Source: Micrococcaceae bacterium Sec5.7
GTDB taxonomy: Bacteria > Actinomycetota > Actinomycetes > Actinomycetales > Micrococcaceae
Direction of reading: 5' to 3'
NCBI GenBank assembly: GCA_039636785.1
Contig: CP144169.1
Span: 124,001 to 188,000 of the forward strand
DNA: 64,000 nt
Shown: positions 30,433 to 39,652 of the stretch, piece by piece
How positions within the stretch are numbered: position 1 is the stretch's first letter
Layout of the letters: each line of letters begins with the position of its first letter
Made by a program: the position numbers and the translations under genes
The notes under the pieces: generated by a model
Seen by the model: the letters and a program-made list of their open reading frames with translations, nothing else
Databases searched by the model: none
What the model was told of the DNA's origin: nothing

Positions 30433-32336
30433 AGGATCTCCTCAAAACGCAGCGAAATGTCATCGCCCAGTTCCGCAATATCGCCGTCCAGGAGGATCGC
30501 CATTTCATTTTGCGCCAGGCGACGGGGCTGCTGGCCTTCCCGGACCAGGACTGTGCCGTTGGTTGCCTTCAGATCGCACAGCATCACGTGCCACCCCTCA
30601 AGGCGTACCTCCACGTGCGAGCGCGAAATGTCGCCGCTGGGGCTCGCCACCTGGACGAGCCTGGGCATCACACCGCCCTGGACCCTGGACACCGACGGCT
30701 GCCGTCCGATCACCAGAGACTGGTCAAGATCCACAACCTCGCCGGTGGACAGGCGCACCCGCCCCAGCCGGGGCCGCGGAACCTGCACTGCGTCGGCCGG
30801 CAATGGCATCCGGCAGCTGAAGCACCGTGAATTCGTGGACGGGTTGGCATGGCCCTGGGCACATACCCGGGCCAGAACCAGCGGGCAGGCTGCCTCCGAA
30901 TCCGGAGCCGGGAGCCGTGCCTGATGGGCGGCCGTGCCGGCCAGATCGCTTTTCATGATGGTCTGGCCGTCGTGGTCGCCGTCGTTGTCGACTGGCCGTC
31001 CGGGCTGGTTCTGCCGGCGGGGCATGGGAAGTCCCGCCACCGGAGGGGCCGGAGTGGCCGGAGTGGCGTTGAAGGACGACGGCGTCCCTGGCCGGGGCGG
31101 GTTATCCCCGCCTGAATGCCAGGGAACCGAGTCGATCAGCTCTACGCTGGCCGGGGGCCGCGCGGCGGCTTCCTGAACGGGGAGGGGAGGTGTCTGCGGC
31201 AAGGATGCGCCGGCGTCTTCCGACGCCCGACCCGGATCGGGGCCGTCGCTGTCAGATCCGGCGGAGCCGGCCTCTCCGGCTTCTCCAGCAACAGGCTGCT
31301 GTCCGGCGGAGCCGTGCCCGCCGCCGTTTTCGGGTTCATCACGCACAGCGGCGTCCTCGATGCTGCGCACTACGGTTTTTTCCCACAGGTGGTCGTACGT
31401 CCCCGTATGCTCGTTGGCCGGAACAGCTGCGCGGGCTGGCCGGCCCAAGTCCGGATGGGCGTCGTCGTCGCTGACGCCCATCACTGTCTCTGCGGAGGCG
31501 CCGTGCTCGGTGCTTTCCGCGACCGGTTCATCCGTGGCCGGTTCATCCGTGACAGTGCCGTCCGAACCGGCAGCCGTTGAAACTTCAGCGGGCACTTCCT
31601 CGGCCGAAGGTTCAGGTGCGGAACCGTCCCCGGATCCTGCGGTACCTGCGCTGGCTGATTCCGGTGGATCCTCTGCTTCCTGCGGATCCTCCGTACCGGT
31701 AATTTTCGACGGCGGCACAACAGCAGGAGGCGGTTGTGACGGCAGCGCAGCGGACGCTGCCATGGTTGCAGGCCCAGGGGCGATTGCAGGTGCGGGGGCA
31801 GGTGAGGGGGCGGCGAAAACGGCCGCGGCGGCTTCCGGCGTGGCACCTGCTTCAGCTGACGCAGGGGAAGGACGGCCGCGGGCACCATTCCCGGCGCCCG
31901 CAACGGCCACCCTCAGCCCCTGGAGCAGCACCACCCCCTCACTCAGCGGAAGCTCCACACTGCCGGTGGCCTCGCCCGGCACAGTCAGGCTGTACCACTC
32001 CGGGGCCAAGAGCCACCGTTCGGTCCAGGTCGTAACGTCGCGGCCGTTGAGCTCCACCGGGCCAGTGGGCAACTGCACCGTCAGATCGATGTCGCCGCGC
32101 AGGAAAACACCCAGCGAGTCCTGGAAATCAACGATTCCGAACGGCGGGACCTTTGCCAGCGACACCCCGAAACTCCTGGTCACGGCATGGAGCACTTCAT
32201 GGACTTCAGGCCCGGTTTCCAGAAGCTCCCAGAGCGATTGCACCAGGGCAGGCGTAGTATCCGCCCGCAGCACCACGGCAGTCCGTGATCGGACAATTCC
32301 AAGCCAGGAGCCGGAAATGTAGTTACTGGCGACCAT
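30429..32336 (-). CDS. FHA-domain protein with zinc-ribbon and long low-complexity linker
   Basis: 635 residues. An N-terminal globular region (about 1-145) is unrecognised. A Pro/Ala/acidic linker (about 150-480) contains three acidic-T-hydrophobic sites (ETVMGVS at T284, EKTVVRSIED at T321, GQTIMKSD at T459). A zinc-ribbon-like CAQGHANPSTNSRCFSC lies at about 492-508. A C-terminal FHA domain (about 522-635) has VIGRQPSV, ISRSHVEV and ATNGT. The ATG at 32336 lies inside the phosphatase gene end (14-nt overlap). A longer in-frame reading to 32510 would overlap the phosphatase fully and is rejected. Probably a kinase substrate and scaffold. Confidence 0.82.
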   Translation of the reverse strand: MVASNYISGSWLGIVRSRTAVVLRADTTPALVQSLWELLETGPEVHEVLHAVTRSFGVSLAKVPPFGIVDFQDSLGVFLRGDIDLTVQLPTGPVELNGRDVTTWTERWLLAPEWYSLTVPGEATGSVELPLSEGVVLLQGLRVAVAGAGNGARGRPSPASAEAGATPEAAAAVFAAPSPAPAPAIAPGPATMAASAALPSQPPPAVVPPSKITGTEDPQEAEDPPESASAGTAGSGDGSAPEPSAEEVPAEVSTAAGSDGTVTDEPATDEPVAESTEHGASAETVMGVSDDDAHPDLGRPARAAVPANEHTGTYDHLWEKTVVRSIEDAAVRDEPENGGGHGSAGQQPVAGEAGEAGSAGSDSDGPDPGRASEDAGASLPQTPPLPVQEAAARPPASVELIDSVPWHSGGDNPPRPGTPSSFNATPATPAPPVAGLPMPRRQNQPGRPVDNDGDHDGQTIMKSDLAGTAAHQARLPAPDSEAACPLVLARVCAQGHANPSTNSRCFSCRMPLPADAVQVPRPRLGRVRLSTGEVVDLDQSLVIGRQPSVSRVQGGVMPRLVQVASPSGDISRSHVEVRLEGWHVMLCDLKATNGTVLVREGQQPRRLAQNEMAILLDGDIAELGDDISLRFEEIL

Positions 32337-33294
32337 GACCGGAGTCCTCGCTTTCGGCGGAACCTGATTCGGGTTCGTCGCTCTCTGCCGCATCTGTCCC
32401 GTCGGGGCCAGCGGCAGAGGAGTCAAGGTCCTGGAAATCCGGAACTTCCGTGCGCGGAAGTGTGCCCTCGTCCTCAGCAGAAGAGGAGGCGCGCGGTGCG
32501 GTGGTGGCAACGCCGGCGTCGTTCATCACGTTCTTGGCGTCAATCACAATCACAGTGACGTTGTCTCTGCCTCCGTTGCGGAGTGCCGCCTGGATCAGCG
32601 CATCCACCGCGTCCTGCGGGTGGCCCACTGTGCTGAGGATGCGGAACATGTGGTCATCAGTGAGTTCTGCGTTGAGACCGTCCGAACAGACCAGGATCCG
32701 GTCGCCTTCCTCCACCGGCAGAAGCCAGTAATCGGCCTCGGTCTCGTCGCCGGTGCCCAGTGCCCGTGTGACCACATGCCGGCGGGGGTGGACCGCAGCC
32801 TGTTCCGGGGTGATCTCGCCGGCGTCCACAAGTTCCTGGACTTCGGAGTGGTCCACGCTGACCTGCGCAAACTGGCCCTGGCTCAGCCGGTACGTCCGCG
32901 AATCTCCGATGTTCATCACCAGCCAATACGGCATGCCCATCTGTTCAACCACCACCACACCGGTGAGTGTGGTGCCGGCCCGTGCGCCGGCGGCCCTGCG
33001 GATGCTGTCGTCGGCCTGGATCAGATACTGCTGAAGGACAGCTGCCGTGGCCGTCCGCTCGCCCGTGGCAAGCTGCGGCATTCCGGCCAGAGCACGGACG
33101 CACATCCCGCTGGCAATTTCGCCCGCTTCATGGCCGCCCATGCCGTCAGCCACCGCAAACACCGGGTCAGAGGCAATAAATGAGTCCTCGTTCAGTTCCC
33201 GTCGCAGTCCTCGGTCCGTGCCATAGCCGTAGCTCAGACTGAGTCCCGGCTCGCGGCCGGTGGTGGGAGAGGAAGCGGCGGGCTGGGAATTCAT
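32323..33294 (-). CDS. PP2C-family Ser/Thr phosphatase
   Basis: 323 residues, cytosolic. PP2C metal-binding motifs are visible: RELNEDSF, VADGMGGHEAGE, CSDGLNAELTDD and GGRDNVTVIVID. The last 55 residues form an acidic Ser/Asp/Glu-rich tail. Unlike mycobacterial PstP, it has no membrane helix. Its ATG overlaps the stop of the RDD-FHA gene as ATGA, and its end overlaps the FHA gene. It is the natural antagonist of the cluster kinase. Confidence 0.93.
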   Translation of the reverse strand: MNSQPAASSPTTGREPGLSLSYGYGTDRGLRRELNEDSFIASDPVFAVADGMGGHEAGEIASGMCVRALAGMPQLATGERTATAAVLQQYLIQADDSIRRAAGARAGTTLTGVVVVEQMGMPYWLVMNIGDSRTYRLSQGQFAQVSVDHSEVQELVDAGEITPEQAAVHPRRHVVTRALGTGDETEADYWLLPVEEGDRILVCSDGLNAELTDDHMFRILSTVGHPQDAVDALIQAALRNGGRDNVTVIVIDAKNVMNDAGVATTAPRASSSAEDEGTLPRTEVPDFQDLDSSAAGPDGTDAAESDEPESGSAESEDSGHGRQ

Positions 33295-34763
33295 GCCTGT
33301 CCTAAGTGGAAGTTGCGGTCACCGAAGTGGACGGTGGAACCTGGGCTGACGAACGCCGGCACGCCGGCACGCAGGGGCGTGCGGACGCCGTCCGGTGTGG
33401 TGACAGCGCTGCCGTTGGTGGAATTCCGGTCCGTGACCCAGACTCCGGCGCCATCCGTCAGGAGATGGAGGTGCGTTTTGGAGATGGAGCGGCCCGGATC
33501 CACAACTGCAAACAACTGCGCCTGCTGCTCCCCCGGGTGACCGTTCGGATTCCGGCCGATGAGAACGTTCCGGTCCAGCCGGAAGTCCCGTCCGTCGTCG
33601 AGCCTGATCCGCAGCACAGCCAGCGGAGCAGGCTGTTGGGCGCCGCCCCTCATCTGCGTGCGGTCGTGGTCATCGTCCAGGTGGGCCTGCGGCTGCGGGA
33701 TTGCCTGCGGCGGCTGGACGGCCTGTGGCTTCGGGATTGGTTGCGGCTGCGGAGTTGACTGCTGAGCGGCGGCCGGCGACTGTGTGGCGGCGACCGGAGA
33801 GGAAACCTGCTGTATAGGAGGAAGATCCAGCGGCGCGAAGCTGTACGGGCCCTGGATGCCACCTGTGGCTATGGGATTGCGGCCGGCCTTGACATCGAAA
33901 ACCAGGGTTTTGGCTGCGGCGTCGTGCCAGCCCCTCAGCTTGGCATTTTTATCCCAGGAATTGGAGAGCACCACCACGACAGCCCACGCGGCGCCGATGA
34001 CCACCAACGGTCCCAAAATGAATAGAGCAGGATCGAACCATTTGAAAATGACCACAAAGATGGCGGCGATGACGGCCAGCAGAATGCCCCCTCCGGTTAC
34101 GATCCCGCGTACAAAAACCCCGCCTGCGCCCGGCGCATAGCCGTCATTGTCCGCGCTGCGGATGCCCATGAGCTGGTTCCCGATGGTGTTGCCGGACCGG
34201 CCTTCCAGACCCATAATGACAGACATGTAGATCAGCACCAGCCCGATGGCGATGCCGCCGAAGAGAACCAGCGATCCCGTGTCATAAACGATGAAGCCCC
34301 CGCTCCGGGTGCGGGTGACGCCGGCGAAGCCGACGGCAAACATAGCCACCAGGACGACAAGGGGCCCCAGCCAGTCCAGTACTGCTGCACCGAGGCGTCT
34401 GCCTGCGGCTGCGGGAACCAGCCCTGAATTGGCTGCCATTCGAGTTCCTCCCCGTTGACCACGCCCAGCAGGCCCGTGGCCCGCCTGGCTTTGACCGGGG
34501 TAGCTGTGACCCGGGTCGCCGGCGCCGGAATCGGCGCTCCCTTGACCTGTCGCGGCCGGATCCGTCTGCATTACCGGGATATTACCGGGAATCTGGGTTC
34601 CGTGCGCCGCGGCCTGTTCCATCAGGGCATTCTGCGCATGGTCAACGTTGCGCATGCTTCGCGCCGCCCGGTTAGTGAGGGGGGCGCCACACGCGGTGCA
34701 GAAAGTCGCCCCCGGACGGATCAGCTGCTGGCAGCGCTGGCAGCGCTCGGCGTCAACGCTCAT
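33291..34763 (-). CDS. Zinc-ribbon, RDD membrane and FHA domain protein
   Basis: 490 residues. An N-terminal zinc ribbon (C8, C11, C22, C25: CQRCQQ ... CTACG) is followed by an RDD-type membrane domain with four hydrophobic segments (about 119-290). A Pro/Gln-rich linker contains DRTQMRGG (T369), and a C-terminal FHA domain (about 381-490) has LIGRNPNG, ISKTHLHL and NSTNG. It places an FHA reader on the inner membrane face. The ATG at 34763 overlaps the transglutaminase gene end by 11 nt; upstream codons lie within that gene and are not accepted. Its ribosome-binding site is weak, consistent with coupled translation. Confidence 0.88.
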   Translation of the reverse strand: MSVDAERCQRCQQLIRPGATFCTACGAPLTNRAARSMRNVDHAQNALMEQAAAHGTQIPGNIPVMQTDPAATGQGSADSGAGDPGHSYPGQSQAGHGPAGRGQRGGTRMAANSGLVPAAAGRRLGAAVLDWLGPLVVLVAMFAVGFAGVTRTRSGGFIVYDTGSLVLFGGIAIGLVLIYMSVIMGLEGRSGNTIGNQLMGIRSADNDGYAPGAGGVFVRGIVTGGGILLAVIAAIFVVIFKWFDPALFILGPLVVIGAAWAVVVVLSNSWDKNAKLRGWHDAAAKTLVFDVKAGRNPIATGGIQGPYSFAPLDLPPIQQVSSPVAATQSPAAAQQSTPQPQPIPKPQAVQPPQAIPQPQAHLDDDHDRTQMRGGAQQPAPLAVLRIRLDDGRDFRLDRNVLIGRNPNGHPGEQQAQLFAVVDPGRSISKTHLHLLTDGAGVWVTDRNSTNGSAVTTPDGVRTPLRAGVPAFVSPGSTVHFGDRNFHLGQA

Positions 34764-37194
34764 GGTTCCGTGTGGTTCTTCCTGGCGGGACGGTGCGGGT
34801 CCCGCGCAGCTTGAGCGCGTTGCGGCCGTCGGCAAGCAGGGAGCGGGGCGAGAACCGCGCCTGCTGGCGGCGCCAGAATCCGGCAGTTCCCGTCATTTCC
34901 TTCAGCGAACTGTCCACAATGGTCCAGTACTCCTGCACTTCCGCTTCGCTCGGCTGGCCGGCCCCGAAAATAGAGGCGTCAGCCCGGTTCGCCAGCATGG
35001 TAGTTGTGGCCTGGGTTTCCGGGAACGCGTCAGCAACCACCTCCGCGCTCTCACGCCGCGTGGCACGGGTGTCCACTCCGGCACCCATGTCGGTGGCGAG
35101 GCTGAGCACTTCGTTCCAGCCTCCGCCCACACGCTGGGCCGGGTGCCCGTCCACAAAGCGCGCTTTCCGTCGCCGCGACTTGAGCAGGGCGATGAGCAGC
35201 AACGGCAGGGCCAGAATCCCGAGGGGGATCAGTGCGATGCCGATGGCGCTGAGGAGCGGCCCCCAGAACAGCCACGGGTTGTTTTTCTTCTGATCCGCGT
35301 CCAACGCGTCCGGTGAGGAATCCGGCGGCAGGTCCGCCGGTTCCTGGGGCGGCGGCGGCGGCTGAAGGACCTGGGGTTTGGGCTTGGACTTGTTTTCAGG
35401 GTCCGGCGGGATGGGGATGTTGTCCTTGGGCGGTGTGGGATCGAAGGAAACCCAGCCAACCCTGTCGAAAGCCACTTCCACCCAGGCATGGACGTTTTTG
35501 CCCGTGATCTGCAATTCACCCGCCCCGTTTTCCGGGCTCGTGGGGTCCGGGTAGAAACCCATCACCACCCGCGACGGGATTCCCAGGTGGCACAGCATCA
35601 GTGACATGGCCACAGCGTACTGTTCGTCGTCGCCCAGCATCTGCTTGGCTGTCAGCAGGTTCCGGATGCGTGATGATCCGTGCCCGGAAACACTCGGCAG
35701 CTGCCCTTCAGTGACCAGCCCGTTACTGAAAGCCCCCTTCTTCTGGAAATGCGCCTCGATCTGCCTCACGCGGTCAATCGCGGTGGGAGCGCCGGCAGAG
35801 AGATCGTTGGCCTGCGAGCCCACCACCGGCGGAACTTCGGCAGCTTCAGGCAGGGTCACCTTGGCGAAGTCGTACTGGGTCAGCTGGCCGTGTTCGAGCT
35901 TGGCAGGATCTGCAACCTGGATGCTGTAGGAGTCTCCGCCGGACAGGCCCTTTGTGGTGACTGCGGTATCGGTTCCCGGGTTGAAGTACAGCCCGGAAGC
36001 TGCACCGGAAGTGTTCTGGCCGAAACTGATGCCCGTGGTCTTCCGGCCGCCGGGTAGGAAGTAGCCTTGGTAATCCTCGATCGTGATGTCAAGCGTGTAG
36101 TCGTTTGTGGGCACGATGCCCGCGGAGTCGGCAAGCGTATTGATCGATTTGGCATCACCCACCTTACTGAAGTTGCCGGAACCGTTCGGATCCATGTTGT
36201 AGTTGGTGCCGTTGAAGGCGTCGAGTGCTGCCAGCCGGACTCTCGCGTCCTTGGGCAGCCCCTCGACGAGAAAGAGGTTGTCGTCCTTTTTGTCCTTGAC
36301 GAAGTTGCGGAAGCTCGCCAGCGGTGTGATGTAGTCCTTGGGATCGAACGGGGGCACGATGGCGTTGCGAAGAACCTTCCGGTCATCACTTGTGGTCAGC
36401 AGCGGCGACGCCACGGCCGTGATCCCCACGCTGGCCGCAATAACGGCGGCAGCGGTGGCAAGGCGGCGGATTTTCGCGCGGTTCGCCGTGGCGGCATCGC
36501 TCTGAGGCCGGTTGACGGACACCTTGCGGGCGTCGCTGCGGCGAAGCGCGTCCCGGCGGAACGTTGCCCAGGCGATGGCCACCACCGTCAGGGCAATGCC
36601 CCGCCCCACGGTGAGGAATCCGGCGTTTGTGCTGAACGCAATGCCCGTGACGAACAGAACCAGCACCGGGAGCAGCGGCCAATAGGGACTCTTCAGGCGC
36701 CAGATCAGCAGGCCGGCAAGCAGTGCCGTGATGAGCGAGCTGAGGAACGGCACAATAAGCACGCCGCCCGCGGTTCCCACCGGCACCCCTACTGTGAGCA
36801 TGTCCTTCCATGCAAAGACGATGCCCAGCAATAGCGTCCGCAGCGAGTCAAGGCCGGGGATGAATCCGGCAATGGCTGCATCCGGCACTGCCAGTGCTGT
36901 CCCGAAGATCAGGTAGGCTCCCAGCGCCATGGCGGTGGTGATCAGCAGCCCAAGCGAGAAATACACGTTGCAGGCCGCGATCGCAAGGCCAAGGAGGATG
37001 CCGCCGAAACCGGCGATCAGGTAGGAAGCGTCACCGCCGAAACTGAGGCTGAATCCCAGGACACCCAGCCCGAGCAACGCTGTAAGTGCACCGGCGTCGA
37101 GCGCGAAGTGCCAGGCCTGGTGGCCGTCCGCGAAGCCGGACTGCGCGGCTTTCGGCTGCTGCCGGCGTGGGCGGAGGCCGGTTGCAGAGCTCAT
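34753..37194 (-). CDS. Membrane transglutaminase-like protein with substituted catalytic Cys
   Basis: 813 residues. About seven membrane helices (30-260) precede an extracytoplasmic region with a transglutaminase core (about 505-590), a Pro-rich stretch, a further helix (about 641-671) and a cytoplasmic C-terminal domain. His569 (NVHAWVEV) and Asp585 (SFDPTP) of the triad are present, but the Cys position reads GDDEQYA, with Asp523. The core is therefore probably not a thiol transamidase and may instead bind peptides or wall polymers. The ATG at 37194 overlaps the DUF58 stop (ATGA). Corresponds to the transglutaminase-like member of MoxR-DUF58-transglutaminase sets. Confidence 0.88.
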   Translation of the reverse strand: MSSATGLRPRRQQPKAAQSGFADGHQAWHFALDAGALTALLGLGVLGFSLSFGGDASYLIAGFGGILLGLAIAACNVYFSLGLLITTAMALGAYLIFGTALAVPDAAIAGFIPGLDSLRTLLLGIVFAWKDMLTVGVPVGTAGGVLIVPFLSSLITALLAGLLIWRLKSPYWPLLPVLVLFVTGIAFSTNAGFLTVGRGIALTVVAIAWATFRRDALRRSDARKVSVNRPQSDAATANRAKIRRLATAAAVIAASVGITAVASPLLTTSDDRKVLRNAIVPPFDPKDYITPLASFRNFVKDKKDDNLFLVEGLPKDARVRLAALDAFNGTNYNMDPNGSGNFSKVGDAKSINTLADSAGIVPTNDYTLDITIEDYQGYFLPGGRKTTGISFGQNTSGAASGLYFNPGTDTAVTTKGLSGGDSYSIQVADPAKLEHGQLTQYDFAKVTLPEAAEVPPVVGSQANDLSAGAPTAIDRVRQIEAHFQKKGAFSNGLVTEGQLPSVSGHGSSRIRNLLTAKQMLGDDEQYAVAMSLMLCHLGIPSRVVMGFYPDPTSPENGAGELQITGKNVHAWVEVAFDRVGWVSFDPTPPKDNIPIPPDPENKSKPKPQVLQPPPPPQEPADLPPDSSPDALDADQKKNNPWLFWGPLLSAIGIALIPLGILALPLLLIALLKSRRRKARFVDGHPAQRVGGGWNEVLSLATDMGAGVDTRATRRESAEVVADAFPETQATTTMLANRADASIFGAGQPSEAEVQEYWTIVDSSLKEMTGTAGFWRRQQARFSPRSLLADGRNALKLRGTRTVPPGRTTRNHER

Positions 37195-38522
37195 GCGGCC
37201 GCCTTTCTCAGGACAATGGCCAGATCGGACAGATCGCCCAGGGTCAGCACGGTCAGATCCGCGATGTTCGCCCGGGCCGGTGCGGCGCCCGCCTGCATCC
37301 GCACTGCGAGGCAACGGACACCCGGCGGCACCGAAGCAGACGCTGATCGAAGTTGTGTGGGGGTGACGTTGCTACCCACCACGAAGAAAACCACAGACGC
37401 GTTGGGAACCGTGTCGGCCAGCGTCCGCGCAAGGTCGACGGCGGTCTTGCGCATCGGGGCTCCAACGATCCTGGTCATTTCGTCCAGCATGTTGCGGCCG
37501 GTTTCGCAGCGGAGGGGTCCCTTCTGGGTCAGGACGTCCAGTTCACGTTGTTCGCGAATGGCCTGGCGGCCAATGGAGGCGGCAGCCGAGATGGCCATCT
37601 CGAACTCGTGCTCGGAAGAATATTCGTCCGTGTTGATTGACAGTGAGATTGCCAGGTGTGCACGGCGTGTTTCTTCGAACTGGCGCACCATCAGCTTGTT
37701 GGTCCTGGCGGTGGTCTTCCAGTGGATGTGTCGGCGGTCATCGCCCGGCACGTAGTCACGCAGGGCGTGGAAGGACACGTCCGCGCTGGAAAGGTCAGCA
37801 GTGGGCATGCCCTCAAGGTCACGAATGAAGCCGGCCGCGGATCCGGCCAGTGCCACCGTTTTGGGGTGGACGTACAGGTCCTCCGGCTCGGTCCACAGGA
37901 CCTGCCGGCGCAACAGAAGAAGCGGATCGGCGCGGACGGAACGGACGGGGCCCACCACGATGACGGCCCGCCTGGCCGTAGGAATCGTAAAGAGGTCCTC
38001 GTGGACCTGCTGCGGCTTCATCCGCGGCAGGTGGAAGACCGCCGTTGCGGAGCCCACCGGAAGTTCGAGGGTGGCCGGCATCAGCGGCCGTGCTGAGGTG
38101 TTGGAAACTGCAATGCTTCCTACGGCGCTGTCACCCACAGCCACCCGCGTCCTGGCCAGGTCGAGCAGCACGCCGTATGAGGACCTGCCGAGGATGAACC
38201 CGACCGCAATGAGGAACAGCACAAACGCGGCCATGGCAGCGGCCTTGGCCTCTTGCCAGCCGTATGCCTGGCCGGCGGACCACAGCAGAATGGAGGCGCC
38301 GAGGACGGACCAGCCCAGGACACTGACGACGGACAGCACCGGCCACACAGAGCGGAGCCACAGGCCGCGAACTGCGCGCCAGGCAGGCGCCAGGGCCGCG
38401 CCGGCAGTGCTGCCGGCCTCCGCCCAGACTGCTAAGGGGTGGAGGCGGGTGGGCCTGCCATCCCGCAAAAAGGGCTGCCTCAGTCGTTCAGCAAGCCGGG
38501 TCAACGGAGTGTTGCTGGACAT
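37191..38522 (-). CDS. DUF58 domain protein
   Basis: 443 residues. Two adjacent membrane helices (about 60-115) are followed by a DUF58 domain carrying the signature FHALRDYVPGDDRRHIHWKT, with R/K-rich continuation, within a VWA-like fold. DUF58 proteins regularly partner MoxR AAA+ ATPases in assembly or activation of envelope complexes; the next gene upstream is moxR. Its stop overlaps the transglutaminase start. The ATG at 38522 has only a modest AAAGG site. Molecular activity is not established for the family. Confidence 0.88.
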   Translation of the reverse strand: MSSNTPLTRLAERLRQPFLRDGRPTRLHPLAVWAEAGSTAGAALAPAWRAVRGLWLRSVWPVLSVVSVLGWSVLGASILLWSAGQAYGWQEAKAAAMAAFVLFLIAVGFILGRSSYGVLLDLARTRVAVGDSAVGSIAVSNTSARPLMPATLELPVGSATAVFHLPRMKPQQVHEDLFTIPTARRAVIVVGPVRSVRADPLLLLRRQVLWTEPEDLYVHPKTVALAGSAAGFIRDLEGMPTADLSSADVSFHALRDYVPGDDRRHIHWKTTARTNKLMVRQFEETRRAHLAISLSINTDEYSSEHEFEMAISAAASIGRQAIREQRELDVLTQKGPLRCETGRNMLDEMTRIVGAPMRKTAVDLARTLADTVPNASVVFFVVGSNVTPTQLRSASASVPPGVRCLAVRMQAGAAPARANIADLTVLTLGDLSDLAIVLRKAAA

Positions 38523-38578
38523 ATATGGGCCTTTGTTCGCGCTGGTGATTTAGCTTGCCGGTGAGGGCGGGGAGTCCG

Positions 38579-39550
38579 TCAGACCGCGGCGCGCTGCTGT
38601 GGCGCGGCGACGTCGGTCATCACCCGGTTGAGCACGGCTTCTGGCGTGGCGCCGGAGAATTCAGCCTCCGGGTCCATCACAAAGCGGTGCGTCCAGACCA
38701 CGGCGGCAAGGTCCTTGACGTCGTCCGGCAGGACGAAGTTGCGTCCCTGGCTTGCGGCCCAGACCTTGGCTGCCCGGACCATGGCAAGTGCGCCGCGGAC
38801 GGAGACCCCGAGCCGCGTTTCCGGGGCGTTGCGGGTTTCCTCACAGAGCCGTGAAATGTATTCAAGCACGGCGGTGTCAACGTGTGCCGTGGCGGCAAGA
38901 TCCGCCATGTCCGCGAGTGCCTGGGTGGTGATGACGGGGGACAGTTCCTTGGAACGGTCCTTGATGTTGGCACCGCCGAGGATCTGCACGGTGGAAGCGT
39001 GGTCCGGGTAGCCGATGGAGGTCTTGATCAGAAAGCGGTCCAGCTGGGCCTCAGGCAGCCGGTAGGTTCCTGCCTGCTCAATCGGGTTCTGGGTTGCCAT
39101 CACCATAAACGGGCGTCCGGCCTCGTAGGTGACGCCGTCAACAGTGACGCGTGATTCCTCCATCACCTCAAGCAAGGCGGACTGGGTTTTCGGCGATGCA
39201 CGGTTGATTTCGTCAGCCAGAACGATGTTGTTGAAGATGGGCCCCTTGTGGAACTCGAACTTCTGCGTTTTCTGATCATAAATGGTCACACCTGTGACGT
39301 CCGAAGGCAGGAGGTCGGGGGTGAACTGGATGCGGTTGTTGGAGCCCTGCACCGTGGCCGCCAGCGAGCGGGCCAGCGATGTTTTGCCGGTGCCGGGGGC
39401 GTCCTCGAACAGCACGTGGCCTTCGGCAAGCATGGCGGTGAAGGTCAGCCGGATGACGTGGGCCTTGCCGAGCACCGCCTGGCCGACGTTGGCAACGAGC
39501 TTTTCAAATGTTCCTGAGAACCAGGCAGCCTGCTCAGTCGTCATTGTCAT
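38579..39550 (-). CDS. MoxR-family AAA+ ATPase
   Basis: 323 residues, cytosolic. Walker A is EDAPGTGKTSLARSL and Walker B IVLADEINRASPKTQ; the sensor and arginine-finger region is visible in NPIEQAGTYRLPEAQLDRF. MoxR ATPases act as chaperones that mature or remodel partner complexes, commonly with DUF58/VWA proteins, as encoded just downstream. The ATG at 39550, after GAGGAT, is used; a second Met two codons on is possible. It is 102 nt downstream of the giant surface protein gene, a gap containing the shared ACGCAAGTG motif. Confidence 0.93.
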   Translation of the reverse strand: MTMTTEQAAWFSGTFEKLVANVGQAVLGKAHVIRLTFTAMLAEGHVLFEDAPGTGKTSLARSLAATVQGSNNRIQFTPDLLPSDVTGVTIYDQKTQKFEFHKGPIFNNIVLADEINRASPKTQSALLEVMEESRVTVDGVTYEAGRPFMVMATQNPIEQAGTYRLPEAQLDRFLIKTSIGYPDHASTVQILGGANIKDRSKELSPVITTQALADMADLAATAHVDTAVLEYISRLCEETRNAPETRLGVSVRGALAMVRAAKVWAASQGRNFVLPDDVKDLAAVVWTHRFVMDPEAEFSGATPEAVLNRVMTDVAAPQQRAAV

Positions 39551-39636
39551 GGGGTGGATCCTCTTCCGTTTTGGGTGTTTCCCTGTTTGGGTGTGACTGC
39601 GGGCCTGTTCGTCGGCTTCATCCAGCGATTAGTCTA

Positions 39637-39651
39637 AGTGATTGCACTTGC
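39637..39651. promoter_or_regulatory. ACGCAAGTG motif between the giant gene and moxR
   Basis: The mRNA-sense sequence ACGCAAGTGCAATCA begins 2 nt after the TGA of the 2033-residue gene. A near copy with a four-base insertion follows the kinase stop at 28632-28654. The remaining 39551-39636 holds no further gene. Confidence 0.3.
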
Positions 39652-39652
39652 G

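Noticed and set aside
27906-33294. Kinase/phosphatase/FHA genes as an antiphage defence island
   Set aside because: No nuclease, toxin, NTPase effector or mobility gene accompanies them, and the companions (MoxR, DUF58, FN3, RDD) point to the cell envelope.
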